Shown here: positions 11,663 to 22,188 of the stretch, piece by piece
Numbering within the stretch: the first letter of the stretch is position 1
How the letters are laid out: each line of letters begins with the position of its first letter
From: Parasponia andersonii
Lineage: Eukaryota; Streptophyta; Magnoliopsida; Rosales; Cannabaceae
Reading direction: 5' to 3'
NCBI GenBank assembly: GCA_002914805.1
Contig: JXTB01000514.1
Coordinates: 225,934-289,933, forward strand
DNA: 64,000 bases
Made by a program: the position numbers and the translations under genes
The notes under the pieces: model-generated
What the model saw: the letters and a program-made list of their open reading frames with translations, nothing else
What the model was told of the DNA's origin: nothing
Databases searched by the model: none

Positions 11663-12216
11663 ACGACTCTATTTTAAAAAAAAAAAACTTTGGGAAAAGT
11701 TATTTATATAAGGATAATTGATGCATAACATTTTTTTCTTAAGTTATCCATTAATGATCATATAGCTTAATGAATTTCTTTATATGTAGCATATAAGAAT
11801 ACAATATTTTCAAATTTTTGGGAACTGATTCATACGTATATTATGTTTTGGTGTGTTTAATTTTTCTCTTTTATAATAAAAGGAGATTTATAAAAGGAGA
11901 ATTGTTAGTCACACATTAAGAAAATAACATGCGTATGTGTATTAAGATAAAGAATATAGAAATTTTGGAAAAATATATAATATTATTTTACTGTTACTGT
12001 ACATATCCTTCTTACTATTAAATTTGCACATTAAGTATTTTATTGCATTGTTGTGTACTTTAAAGTAACAATATAGTAACAATTTTAAGTTACATACTAG
12101 AATTATTTGGAGGATATGTGATATATATATAATCTCTTTGGTATAATTATTGTTTAAAAATAAAAGAACTATAAAATTTGATAATAGTCATTACTGTTTA
12201 GGAGACATGCTTTTCC

Positions 12217-12390
12217 TTTTATATGGAATTGATTGAAGGTTGGTCATGAAAGTTTGGATAGGTATTCTTTTATATGGAATTGATTGAAGGTTGGTTATGG
12301 AATTGATTGAAGGTTGGTCATGAACGTTTGGATAGGTATTCTTTTATATGGAATTGATTGAAGGTTGGTCATGAACGTTTGGATAGGTAT
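12217..12390. repeat. Minisatellite, unit about 50 bp, three full copies plus one partial
   Basis: The unit is TTTTATATGGAATTGATTGA followed by AGGTTGGTCATGAA and GTTTGGATAGGTATTC. One partial unit (GGTTATGGAATTGATTGAAG) lies in the middle. Units differ by single bases. Confidence 0.9.
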
Positions 12391-12407
12391 TAATTAGGAT
12401 AAAGTTT

Positions 12408-12590
12408 AAATCCATTAATATAGAGAATCTGTTATCTTGTTATTGAAAAAGGATGTCTACATATATATTTGAGAGTTTTATACATTCCTATATACGACTA
12501 AACCCATTAATATAGAGAATCTGTTATCTTGTTATTGAAAAAGGATGTCTACATATATATTTGAGTTTTATGTATTCCTATATACGACTC
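12408..12590. repeat. 92-bp direct tandem repeat, two copies
   Basis: The unit from AAATCCATTAATATAGAG to CCTATATACGACT occurs at 12,408 and again at 12,500. The end of the second copy runs into copy B of the larger repeat. Confidence 0.9.
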
Positions 12591-13052
12591 TATTTACAAA
12601 AAAAAACTTTGGGAAAAGTTATTTATATAAGGATAATTGATGCATAATATTTTTTTCTTAAGTTATCCATTAATGACCATATAGCTTAATGAATTTCCTT
12701 ATATGTAGCATATAAGAATGTAATATTTTCAAGCTTTTGGGAACTGATTTATACGTGTATTATGTTTTGGTGTATTTAATTTCTCTGTTTTATAATAAAA
12801 GGAGAATTGTTAGTCACATATTAAGGAAATAACATGCGTATATGTATTAAGATAAGGAATCTATAGAGATTTTCGAAAAATATAATACTATTTTGCTGCT
12901 ACTACACATATCCTTCTTACACTTAAATTTGCATATTAAGTGTTTTATTGCTTTGTTGTGTACTTTAAAGTAACAATATAGTAACAATTTTAAGTTATAT
13001 ACTGGAATTATTTGGAAGATATGTGATATATATTATTTGATAATTGTTGTTT

Positions 13053-13572
13053 AAATATTATTGTAGCTTAAAAAGTAGTCACAACATCTTAAGTTATAAT
13101 AATATTTATAAGGTATAAAATCACATACAGAGCTATTTAAGTGATAATTAAGACAATTACCAATTAAGAATAATTCATTAAAATAATTATTTGGTCCCAT
13201 AGGGAGATAATTATTTTAGTGAGCCTTTTAGAATAAGATTGTGAATAAGACATATAAAAATGAAATTTCCAATGCCCACAGGTATGAAAATCCTATTACT
13301 GTTTGAATATCTTTATCTACTAATCTTATAAATAAAGTGTATAAATTCAATGTATGTTATACAACCTCTACCCATAGGAAGGTTTGAATTTATAAATTAA
13401 ATTTGACATTAGTTGATTCAATACATGGTTTAATTTTATTCATAACATCAATGTGTATGTAATTTTTGTATGTAGTGGTTCCTAATATTTTTTTCAATAA
13501 CTCTCGTGTTCTAATTTTGTGTGGTGATATTTTTCTGATTAGAAGGAGAAAATTCTCCTTACTTTAGGGTGC
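13053..13572. other. Unassigned DNA 5' of Copia-1
   Basis: The place where the 5' LTR and primer-binding site of Copia-1 should be. I find neither a copy of the 3' LTR (17,845 onward) nor a TGGTATCAGA primer-binding site. The element seems to have lost or never kept its 5' end. Confidence 0.45.
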
Positions 13573-14222
13573 ATGGACCTTGACTTAGCGCTGCATGAGG
13601 ACGAACCTCCTGTCATAACGGAATCAAGCATGCTAAGTGACAGGGCTGCTTATCAATCATAGGAGCGATCCAATCACTTTAGTCTCATGTTATGAAGCAA
13701 GAGCATTAGGGAATCGATTCCTGAATGTAATAAGGTCAAGAATTTTATAAAGGCTGTTGAAGAGCAATTTGTAAGTTCTGATAAGGCAAGGGCCAACACC
13801 CTCATGAAGAAGCTTTCAAGCATGAAACATAACAATTCTACTAATATGCGTGAGAATATTACAGAGATGGGGATATTGCTGCTAAACTTAAGTCTTTAGA
13901 GATTGACATTTCTGAGTTATTCTTGGTTTATTTGATTATGAACTCTCTTCCTAAGGAGTATGGTTCATTTAAGATTTCATATAATACGCATAAGGATAAG
14001 TGGACTGTTAATGAACTCCTAACTATGTGTGTCCAAGAGGAGGAGGGACTGAAGCATGATAAGCTTGAGGTTGCTAATCTCACAACTCATGATGAGGAAA
14101 ATGACAAGAAGGCCAAGGAAAGAAAAATAATGTGCCAATGTGGAAAAGAGGCAATAAGGGAAAATGCTTCTTTTGCAAGAAAAAGGGGTACATGAAGAAA
14201 GACTGCCTGAAGCATAAGAAAT
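13573..14222 (+). pseudogene. Copia-1 gag, broken
   Basis: Starts MDLDLALHEDEPPVI, a usual Copia gag opening, and soon meets stops and frameshifts. A readable middle piece (13,923-14,195) includes MNSLPKEYGSFKISYNTHKD, which fits the UBN2/gag helical domain. The zinc knuckle follows in another frame (14,165-14,206), read as C-FF-C-KKKG-Y-MKKD-C: the usual histidine is tyrosine. Dead as an RNA-packaging protein. Confidence 0.8.
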
Positions 14223-14289
14223 GACTCGAACAGAAAGGTAACTCTTTCGTTTGGGTATGCCATGAATCTTATTTTTATTAAGACTCCTA

Positions 14290-17200
14290 ATAATACATGG
14301 TGGATTGATTCTAGTACCACAATTCACGTTGCCAATGTTATGTAGGTTTTCTAAATCTAAAGAAACTGAAGGCACATGAAGAATTTATCTATTCGGGAAA
14401 TTGGATGAGTTCGAAAGTTGAAGGCATGGGAACATTTAGACTAGTTCTAAAATTTGGCATTTATTTAGATCTTAAAGACACTTTTTATATTCCATCGTTT
14501 TCTAGAAATTTGGTTTCTGTTGCAAGACTAGTACCTTTGGGTTATAAATTTGTATATGAAGACTTAAACTTTCTTTTATTTAAAGATGGTACTATTGTTG
14601 GCAATGGTTTTCTAGTCGATAGTTTATATAAGTTTAATTTAGATCCCACATATGAATGCAACCTTTCAACCATGCAAGAAAATAATGTTGGTACTAAACG
14701 TTGTATTATTAATGAGCACTCCTCTAAATTATGGCATAGGAGATTGGAACATATCTCAATCCAAAGAATTAAAAGATCAGTGAATGAGGGAGTTTTACCA
14801 ACTTTTGATTTCATTGATTTTGGTACTTGTATAGATTGCATTAAGGGAAAGCAAACTAATAAGAACTCTAAAAGTGCCGAGAGAAGCTCTGAAATTCTTG
14901 AGATCATACATGCAGACATTAGTAGACCATATTCTCCTTGTCTAAATGGTCAAAGATATTTCATATCTTTTATAGATGACCATACAAGGTATATGTATCT
15001 CTATCTTATAAATCATAAAAGTAAATGCTTTTAAGATTTATAAAGCAGAGGTAGAAAAACAAAGGGAACGAAAAATCAAAATCGTTTGATCAGATAGAGG
15101 AGGAGAATATTATGGAAGATTCACTGAGAAAGGTCAAATGCTAGGTCCATTTGCTATGTTTCTCTAATAGGAAGGCATTGTTGCACATTATATAATGCCA
15201 GATGCACCACTACAAAATGGTGTTGCTGAAAGGAGAGACTAAACCCTAATGGACATGGTACGAAGCATGATCAGCAATTCAAGTTTGCCATTAAATTTAT
15301 GGAGTGAAGCCTTAAAAACCGTTGTGTATATTTTAAACAGAATTCCATCTAAGGTAGTTCCTAAAACACCTTTTGAATAATGGAACAGTTGGAAACTAAG
15401 TTTAAGACATTTACACATTTGGGGTTGTCTAGTTGAAGTGAGGGTTTACAATCCTCAATTAAAGAAATTGGACCCAAGAATAATTAGCGGTTATTTTATA
15501 GGCTATTCAGTGAGCTCCAAAGGGTACAAATTTTATTGTCCCTTACACTCTACTAGAGTTATCAAAGCTAGAAATACTAAATTTCTAGAGGATCATGAAA
15601 TGAGTGGGAGTAAATTTCCTAGAAATATTAAATTTCATAAAGGAATAGAAAATTTAGAATCAACTTCTTAAGATAATGTAATTATTTCTTACCAAAGAAA
15701 TACTTTAGAACTTATTAAGACGCAACCGATTCAAGAACAACCACTCAATGAAGCTCCTGTAGAGCCTACAACTCAAACTTTACTGAATGAGAATGAGACT
15801 ATTGATTTAAGGAGATCCTCAAGAGTAAGAAAACCATCAATTTCTAGTGATTATGTTATAAACCATCAATTTCTAGTGATTATGTTATATATGTCCAAGA
15901 TTCTAACTCTACTGTTAAACTTGATAATGACCCTAGCTCGTTTTCATAAGCCTTGAATGGAGAAAACTCTACTTTTTTGTATGATGCTATGAAGGAAGAG
16001 ATGGAATCTATGGCTAAAAATCAAGTTTGGGATTTTGTTGAGTTGCTAGATGGTCATACAACTATTAGCTATAAATAGGTTTACAAACCAAAAGAAATGC
16101 AATTGGCAATATTGAACGATATAAAACTAGACTTGTAGCCAAAGATTTCACTCAAAAAAAGGGCATTGATTACCATGAGACATTTTTTCTTAGTTTCGGA
16201 GAAAGATTTTTTTAGAATCATTATGGCTTTGGGAGCTCATTTTGACTTAGAGCTACATGTGAAAACGACATTCTTGAATGGGGATCTTGAGAAAGAGGTA
16301 TACATGGAGCATCCTGAAGGATTCAATGAAAATGAGAACAATCACCTAGTTTGTAAATTAAGGAAATCTATATATGGGCTGAAATAAGCTTCCTAACAAT
16401 GGTATTTGAAGTTTGACAATGTTATTACTTCATATAGATTTATAGAAAATATCATTGATCAGTGTATATACCTTAAAATCAGTGGAAGCAAATACATTTT
16501 TCTAGTCCTATATGTAGATGATATTTTACTTGCTAGTAGTGACTTGGGTTTGCTACATGGCACAAAACATTTTCTTGTTCAAAACTTTGAAATGAAGGAT
16601 ATGGGTGAAGCTTCTTATGTCATTGGCATAGAGATTCACAGAGACAGGTCCAATAGGACATTAGGATTGTCTCAGAAAGCCTACACTGAAAAAGTTTTGG
16701 AGCGATTTAGAATGAAGGTTTGTGTACCTATTGTAGCACCTATTGTTAAAGAAGACAAATTCAGTTAGAGTCAATACCCATAAAATGACTTGGAACTAGA
16801 ACAAATGAAGGCAATACCTAATGCTTCTACTGTAGGTAGTTTAATATATGTCCAAGTCTGTATTAGACCTGACATTGAATTTAGAGTGGGTGTACTAGGT
16901 AGATATCAAAGCAATCCTTGTATGAAATATTGGAAAGCTGCCAAAAGAGTTATAGGATATCTACAAGGAACCAAGGACTACAGACTTACATACAAGCATA
17001 TCGTTCATCTTGAAGTGATTGGTTATTCGGACTCGGATTTTTCCGGATGCTCAGATTCAAGGAAGTCTACTTTAGGATACATCTTCCTTCTTGCTGGAGG
17101 TACTGTATCTTAGAGAAGCACTAAATAGATCATAGTTACTTCATCAACTATGGAGGCAGAATTCATTGGTTACTATGAAGCTACATCACAGGTATTATGG

Positions 17201-17485
17201 TTGAGGAATTTTATCACAGGGTTAAAAATTGTCGATTCTATAGCAAGACCTTTGAGGTTTTACTGTGATAATTTAGTTGCAATATTCTTTTCTAAGAATA
17301 ATAAGAGTGAAAGTCGCAGCAAGCATATCAACATTAAGTATTTGGTTGATAGAGATCATATCAAAAAGGAAGTAATAGTCATTGACTATGTAAAGACTAG
17401 GCTCAATATAGCTGATTCCATGACTAAAGGATTGCCGGCTAAATTATACAAAGAACATGTGGATCATACGGGATTGTCTATTTAG
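14290..17485 (+). pseudogene. Copia-1 pol (protease, integrase, RT, RNase H), broken
   Basis: Protease about 14,299-14,337 (WWIDSSTTIHVAN; the active-site Gly of D-S/T-G is Ser). The gag-pre-integrase and integrase start lie in one long frame (14,405-15,034): LWHRRLEHISIQRIK, then EIIHADISRPYSP and FISFIDDHTRYMYLY. Integrase continues with stops to NGVAERR and a C-terminal piece (15,438-15,671). RT lies about 15,955-16,770 with the YVDDILLA box (from 16,510). RNase H is 16,790-17,485 with GYSDSDFSGCSDSRKSTLGY and LNIADSMTKGL. At least eight interruptions separate these pieces. Confidence 0.88.
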
Positions 17486-17844
17486 ACTTGTTTTTGAATT
17501 GTTTTTATTATCTGATTATGTACGTACTTATTTAGTTATTTCAATTCATGAAATATATTGTGCACATAAAGTTTATAATATTTAATTTATTGGGATTATT
17601 TAAGTAGGACCCGAATGACTCATAGGAAGTTCATTTATAAAGTAATATTTAGAATTTTCAAGTATGTAATACATGGAAGAGAATATACATATAATTAGTA
17701 AACGACCACCATAATTCATGTATTAGAAGTTTCTCTTAAGTGTTTTAATATAAAGTGACTGAGGAAGTTATCGAAATATCTTATGGCCACATCAAGTTGT
17801 TAACCTACTGTTAATACTTTTGTTATATGGACCAAGTGGGAGAA

Positions 17845-18260
17845 TGATGGAATTTATCTCCTGAAAGTGGTCCACATGTCAAAAGATTATAAGTTTAATT
17901 TAAAATAATAATAATAATAATAAAATTAATTAAATAAATAATAGATGATGTGGTATAATTGCTCAGTTTATAGAACGTGAAAAATGAAAAACTGAATGGA
18001 TATTTTTAATATCCAATAACTACCCACTTTCTTGATTAGAGAAAGTGGATAAAGAGGTTATAAAGGAATTAAAGGGTCTCTGTCCTAGGCTAAAAGAGAG
18101 ATACGCTAAATTTCCCGTGAAAATCCATCTCTGAGAGGTCTCTCATAAAGAGGAATAAGATAAAAGATCTGGATTTTATCTGCTGTTTATCTTACTTAAT
18201 CAACAATGACTGAAGGTACAATACTTGTCTTGTCCTAAAGATTTTCTAATATTAATCATT
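17845..18260 (+). repeat. Copia-1 3' LTR (right edge approximate)
   Basis: Begins TGATGGAATTTATCTCCTGA directly after the polypurine tract. Contains a run of ATA/AAT triplets and a later AGAGAGATACGC...GAGGTCTCTC part. The right edge cannot be fixed without a 5' LTR to compare. Confidence 0.5.
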
Positions 18261-18795
18261 TCATTTCAAAAAAAAAAAAATCACACTAAACATTGATCAT
18301 TAAATTACATAAGTGTCACCTATGATTTTAATAAACGTTCTATTTTTTTAATCTAAATCTTTTTATTAAAAAATAACTAAACGTCACTTAGTATTCATAT
18401 ATGAATATGATCATGTCATTCAAAATTGCTAATATGAAGATATTAAAGCCTTATCAGGAAAACGTATGTCACTTTGCGAGTGATACAATTTACTTAATCA
18501 ATGGTTACTAATTTATGTCGCTTTGCGGGTCCATAAATTTAGTCAATCAATGGTTGTCATCTGATTATGTAGGCAAAATGGAACAAATGGTGTACTAAAA
18601 TATGAAATATAATGTTTAGAAACTTGTTATGAATATACAACAATAAGTAGATGAAAGCATTTTTAAATTAATAGTGAAATATAAGATGCATATTTTGGTC
18701 TGATATAAAGGTACTAAAGGTGCTTATTATTATTATTATGAGTAAAATCTTTTCACTAAAGAGTTCTATAAATTCATATATATATATATAGATAG
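18261..18795. other. Gene-free spacer between Copia-1 and the MITE pair
   Basis: AT-rich. A short phrase, TGTCACTTTGCGAGT at 18,467 and TGTCGCTTTGCGGGT at 18,516, is repeated about 49 bp apart with AATCAATGGTTAC/TGTC after each copy. Otherwise nothing recognised. Confidence 0.45.
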
Positions 18796-19016
18796 ACAAC
18801 AAATCAATAGGTATTTTTTTTACCTATATATAGCTATCATTTAGTTCAATAAAAATTTATTATGTATATTTTTTTATTATAAAAAGTAAGAGAAAGAAAT
18901 AGTATTAATAGATGCACGTCTTTTTATGTATTTTATTATAACTATTGGACCACCATTAGATGATAATCAAATGGCTAAAAAAAAATACCTACACATAAGT
19001 AAAAAAAATATCTACT
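18796..19016. mobile_element. Stowaway-like MITE, copy 2
   Basis: Same family as 2262-2481 and in the same orientation: left end CAACAAATCAATAGGTATTTTT, internal GATGCACGTCTTTTTATG, right end AATACCTAC...AAATATCT. More diverged at the right end than copy 1. Confidence 0.7.
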
Positions 19017-19028
19017 ATATATATATGA

Positions 19029-19175
19029 TTGCCAATCCAATAGATAATGATCCCATAACTATAATGTAATATATAAAAAGACTTGCATCATTAATGCTAT
19101 TTCTCTCTCTTACTTTACTATAAAAAACTGTGCATGATAAATTTTCATTAGCCAAAATGATATCTATATATAGGT
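19029..19175. mobile_element. Stowaway-like MITE, copy 3, inverted and partly deleted
   Basis: Reading the reverse complement gives the left and middle of the same family, including GCTAATGAAAATTTATCATG, GAGAGAGAAATAGCATTAATGATGC, and the end TCTATTGGATTGGCAAT. It lies tail to tail with copy 2, 12 bp away, and is about 70 bp shorter. Confidence 0.7.
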
Positions 19176-19204
19176 AGAATTTTCATCCAGTTGTGCTTGA
19201 GGCT

Positions 19205-19403
19205 TGGATTGGAAGATCGTGGTTTAGAAGACAGAAAAGTTAGGATCTACTAATAGGCTATAAAAGGTACTAGATCTATTCTATTTGTATATTTTTATTT
19301 GTTATGAATTAATACTATGCACTCATATAGTCAATTATTTTGAATTTTTTTTGAATGTCCCTAGGCCAATTTTCCACTTCAAAAAACATTTTAAATCCTA
19401 ACA
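19205..19403 (+). repeat. Copia-2 5' LTR, right-hand remnant
   Basis: Only the terminal part matches the 3' LTR (convincingly from about 19,233). The rest was lost or replaced, apparently on the side where the MITE pair now lies. Confidence 0.7.
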
Positions 19404-19405
19404 AT

Positions 19406-19417
19406 TGGTATCAGAAA
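19406..19417 (+). other. Copia-2 primer-binding site
   Basis: TGGTATCAGAAA directly after the LTR end AACA (gap of two bases). It matches the usual initiator-tRNA-Met primer site of plant Copia elements, TGGTATCAGAGC, for ten positions. Confidence 0.75.
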
Positions 19418-21266
19418 GATTATATAAGTATATAGTATTAATTATTTGTATGCAACATGTGTTCTATTATTTTTTACATGTATTTGATTATGAATGGATG
19501 AATTATTATATGATAGATGTATGATTGATATTTAGTCGTTGATTATATAGTTCCTTAGGTTTTAAGTTTTTGTAATTTATTTTGATTAGATCAAAATATG
19601 TAAACTCTAATTTTGGATATAGACTTTGTTGTATTTTTCTTTCTTTTTTCTTGTAATGTACAAAAAAAGTGATAAAGATGTTTCCGCTTGAAGCCGACTC
19701 GACGCCTTAAAGAACTCACACAATTTTTTTTAGAATATAATATATATATATATATTGATATATCATTATTAAATAGTTCAATAAAAAAATATATAATTAA
19801 AATATATAATATATATTACGTGTTTTACGTAAACAAAAAGAGTTACCGTTTTGGTATATAAAAAATGTTTTTTTATATAATATAATATATATGTATATAT
19901 ATTAATATATGTGATATATATATAACTTAATATATATTATATATATATATATAGTTTACGCCTAAAAAAAAATTTGGGCTCAAGCCCATGCTCAAATGAT
20001 TATTTAAATAATCATATGGACTAAGTTAGTTTAGTAAAGTTTTTACAGAAATATTACTGTTTACAAATTTGATTTGTAAAAATATTAGAAGAGAAGTCCA
20101 AGAAGACCAGCAGATAGCTTTCGGGCATGCATGTCTTTGATTTTTTGTAATTTTATTATTTTATTAAGTTGTAATTTCCTAAGGAACCCGACCAAATATC
20201 ATTATTATTTTATTTTATTATTATATTATATGTGATATGTATAATATGATCATGCATTATAACATACCATTCATCATACCCACTCATAGCCATTTATGAA
20301 TATTATACATACATATTATATTCATGCTAAAATAGTTTAGTTAGAATATGACTAATTTAATTAGATTAAATAATCAAATAGGAATAAAAAATTGAATAAT
20401 GTGATTTAAATTTAACAGTTAAATTTTAGTAATATCACACTTATTTAATTTAGGCTATCCTTATTAATTAGATTAGCCAAATTATTCTTATAATAATAAA
20501 TTTAGATTTTTAGGAAATTTTGTAATTTATTTAGGACCAATAAGATTGGACAAATAGTTTAACCTAGAAAATTATATTAGATACAACAACTAGGTTAAAT
20601 AAAACATTAGATATTTATTAGTAAAAACACGTAAGATTTTAAAATAATGAGTAAGAGAGGGGTATATGACAATATATCCCACAGTCTTTATTATTAATTA
20701 AACACTGTGAGATTTAATAGGTGCCTAGAGATGCTTAGATTTCATCAGTCCCACAGAGAGTGTCTATTTAAATTAATAACAAGGCTTAATTTCCAAGAGA
20801 TATGATTTTAGAATGTATTTCAAAATTGACTTACCCTATGGTGATAATTTTGAGTTAAATTGCTAGAATTTAAAATAATGGGTCGCACTCATGAAGATAC
20901 AATTAAACTGTTAATAGTATCTTGATCATAAAACAATAGTTAATAAATAAAAGAAAATATGAGATATTTTGATGTTTTATTTATTAATTGAGAATGTCTC
21001 AATTCAATTAATAATTATGTGACATATCCTATGATGACACCTAATTAGATAAAATTAAATAACCGTGAAATTAGTAAATAAGTTTATATGTTTATTTATT
21101 TACATCATGCATCACGTTTACTATCCTGAATTCTTCGTAATATTTATTTTCAAATATGTTGAATGTTATTTTATTTCAACAAACATTATCAACCTCAAAT
21201 CATATTATCGCTTTACTTGTAAACAAGAAATTAACTGGACATAATTTTATCAAGTGAAAAAGTAAA
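19418..21266. other. Copia-2 untranslated leader
   Basis: AT-rich, many TA runs (19,738-19,760; 19,882-19,952). Contains TTTGGGCTCAAGCCCATG at about 19,972. No reading frame. Long leaders before gag are known in several Copia lineages. Confidence 0.5.
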
Positions 21267-22110
21267 ATGAATATCGTGCTTGTTAGTGAAGACTGCAAGT
21301 TTATACTTATAAAGGAATGTCCTCCACAACCCGCCATTAATGTTACTCATGCTGTATGAGAAAGCTATGAAAAATAGACTCATATCAATAATAAAGCTCA
21401 CTGCTACATATTAGCAAGTATAACTGACGTGCTTAGAACTAAGTACGAAAAGAATGCTACTCGTGCTGTACGAGAAAGCTATGAAAAATAGACTCATATC
21501 AATAATAAAGCTCACTGCTACATGTTAGCAAGTATGACTGACGTGCTTAGAACTAAGTACGAAAAGATGGAGACTGCTTATGAGATAATGGAGTCTCTCC
21601 ACGCAATGTTTGAGTAATAATCTAATCAATCTCGTTATGATGCCATTAAAAAGGCTATGAATGTGAAGATGAAGAGAGGAACTCCAGTGAGAGATCATGT
21701 TTTTAACATGATCAATTACTTTAGGGCTACAATCGAAGACTGTATCCAAGTGAGTATGATTCTGGAATCATTCACCTGATTTTCTTTAGTTCAAGAGTAA
21801 CTATATTATGAATAAGTTGAATTATACGATGGCTCAACTGTTCAATGAATTGCAAACCTTTGAATCGATATCAAAAGACAAAGTTAAAGATGGCTCAGTA
21901 ATTGTTGCTGAAGCAAATATTGTAGAAGAAAATCCCTCTATCTCTAACAAAAGAAAAAGAAGAGAAAGAGCAAGGGTGCCTCTAGGTCTAAGCCTAAAAA
22001 GACCAAGAAGAACAACTCTAAGAACAAAAAGTCTAAGGAAAATATCTTCACTGCAAAGTTAGAGGGCATTGGAAGAGAAACTATAACAAATATCGCTCCG
22101 AATTGAAAGA
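21267..22110 (+). pseudogene. Copia-2 gag, broken, with internal 114-bp duplication
   Basis: Opens MNIVLVSEDCKFILIKECPP. It is soon broken by stops and by a direct duplication at 21,341-21,568. Later parts read YEIMESLHAMF and, in the frame 21,808-22,062, MNKLNYTMAQLFNELQTFE followed by a Lys/Arg-rich stretch. No intact zinc knuckle seen. Confidence 0.8.
21341..21568 (+). repeat. 114-bp direct tandem duplication in Copia-2 gag
   Basis: Units start at 21,341 (TGTTACTCATGCTGT) and 21,455 (TGCTACTCGTGCTGT) and are almost identical to the end (ACTAAGTACGAAAAGA). The length is exactly 38 codons, so it kept the frame. Confidence 0.92.
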
Positions 22111-22188
22111 GAAGAAAAAAAGTAAATATGATTTACTTGTTTTAGAAGCTTGTTTAGTGGAAGAAGATTTATTTGATATATCTCCCTA

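Larger units (their letters stand above)
11663..13052. repeat. Two ~490-bp direct repeats 921 bp apart
   Basis: Copy A runs 11,663 to about 12,155 and copy B 12,584 to about 13,052. Both begin ACGACTCTATTT and share, in order, TTTGGGAAAAGTTATTTATA, GGAACTGATT, GGAGAATTGTTAGTCACA and GTAACAATTTTAAGTTA. Scattered substitutions show the duplication is not recent. Two smaller tandem arrays sit between the copies. No coding potential. Confidence 0.85.
13573..18260 (+). mobile_element. Copia-1: decayed Ty1/copia LTR retrotransposon, 5'-truncated
   Basis: Internal region with gag, protease, integrase, reverse transcriptase and RNase H in the Copia order, then a polypurine tract (AAGTGGGAGAATG, from 17,834) and the start of a 3' LTR at 17,845. 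No 5' LTR found. Stops and frameshifts in every domain make it non-autonomous. Confidence 0.85.

Noticed and set aside
12217..12590. CRISPR-like spaced repeats
   Set aside because: Direct minisatellite units without spacers in a plant nuclear context.
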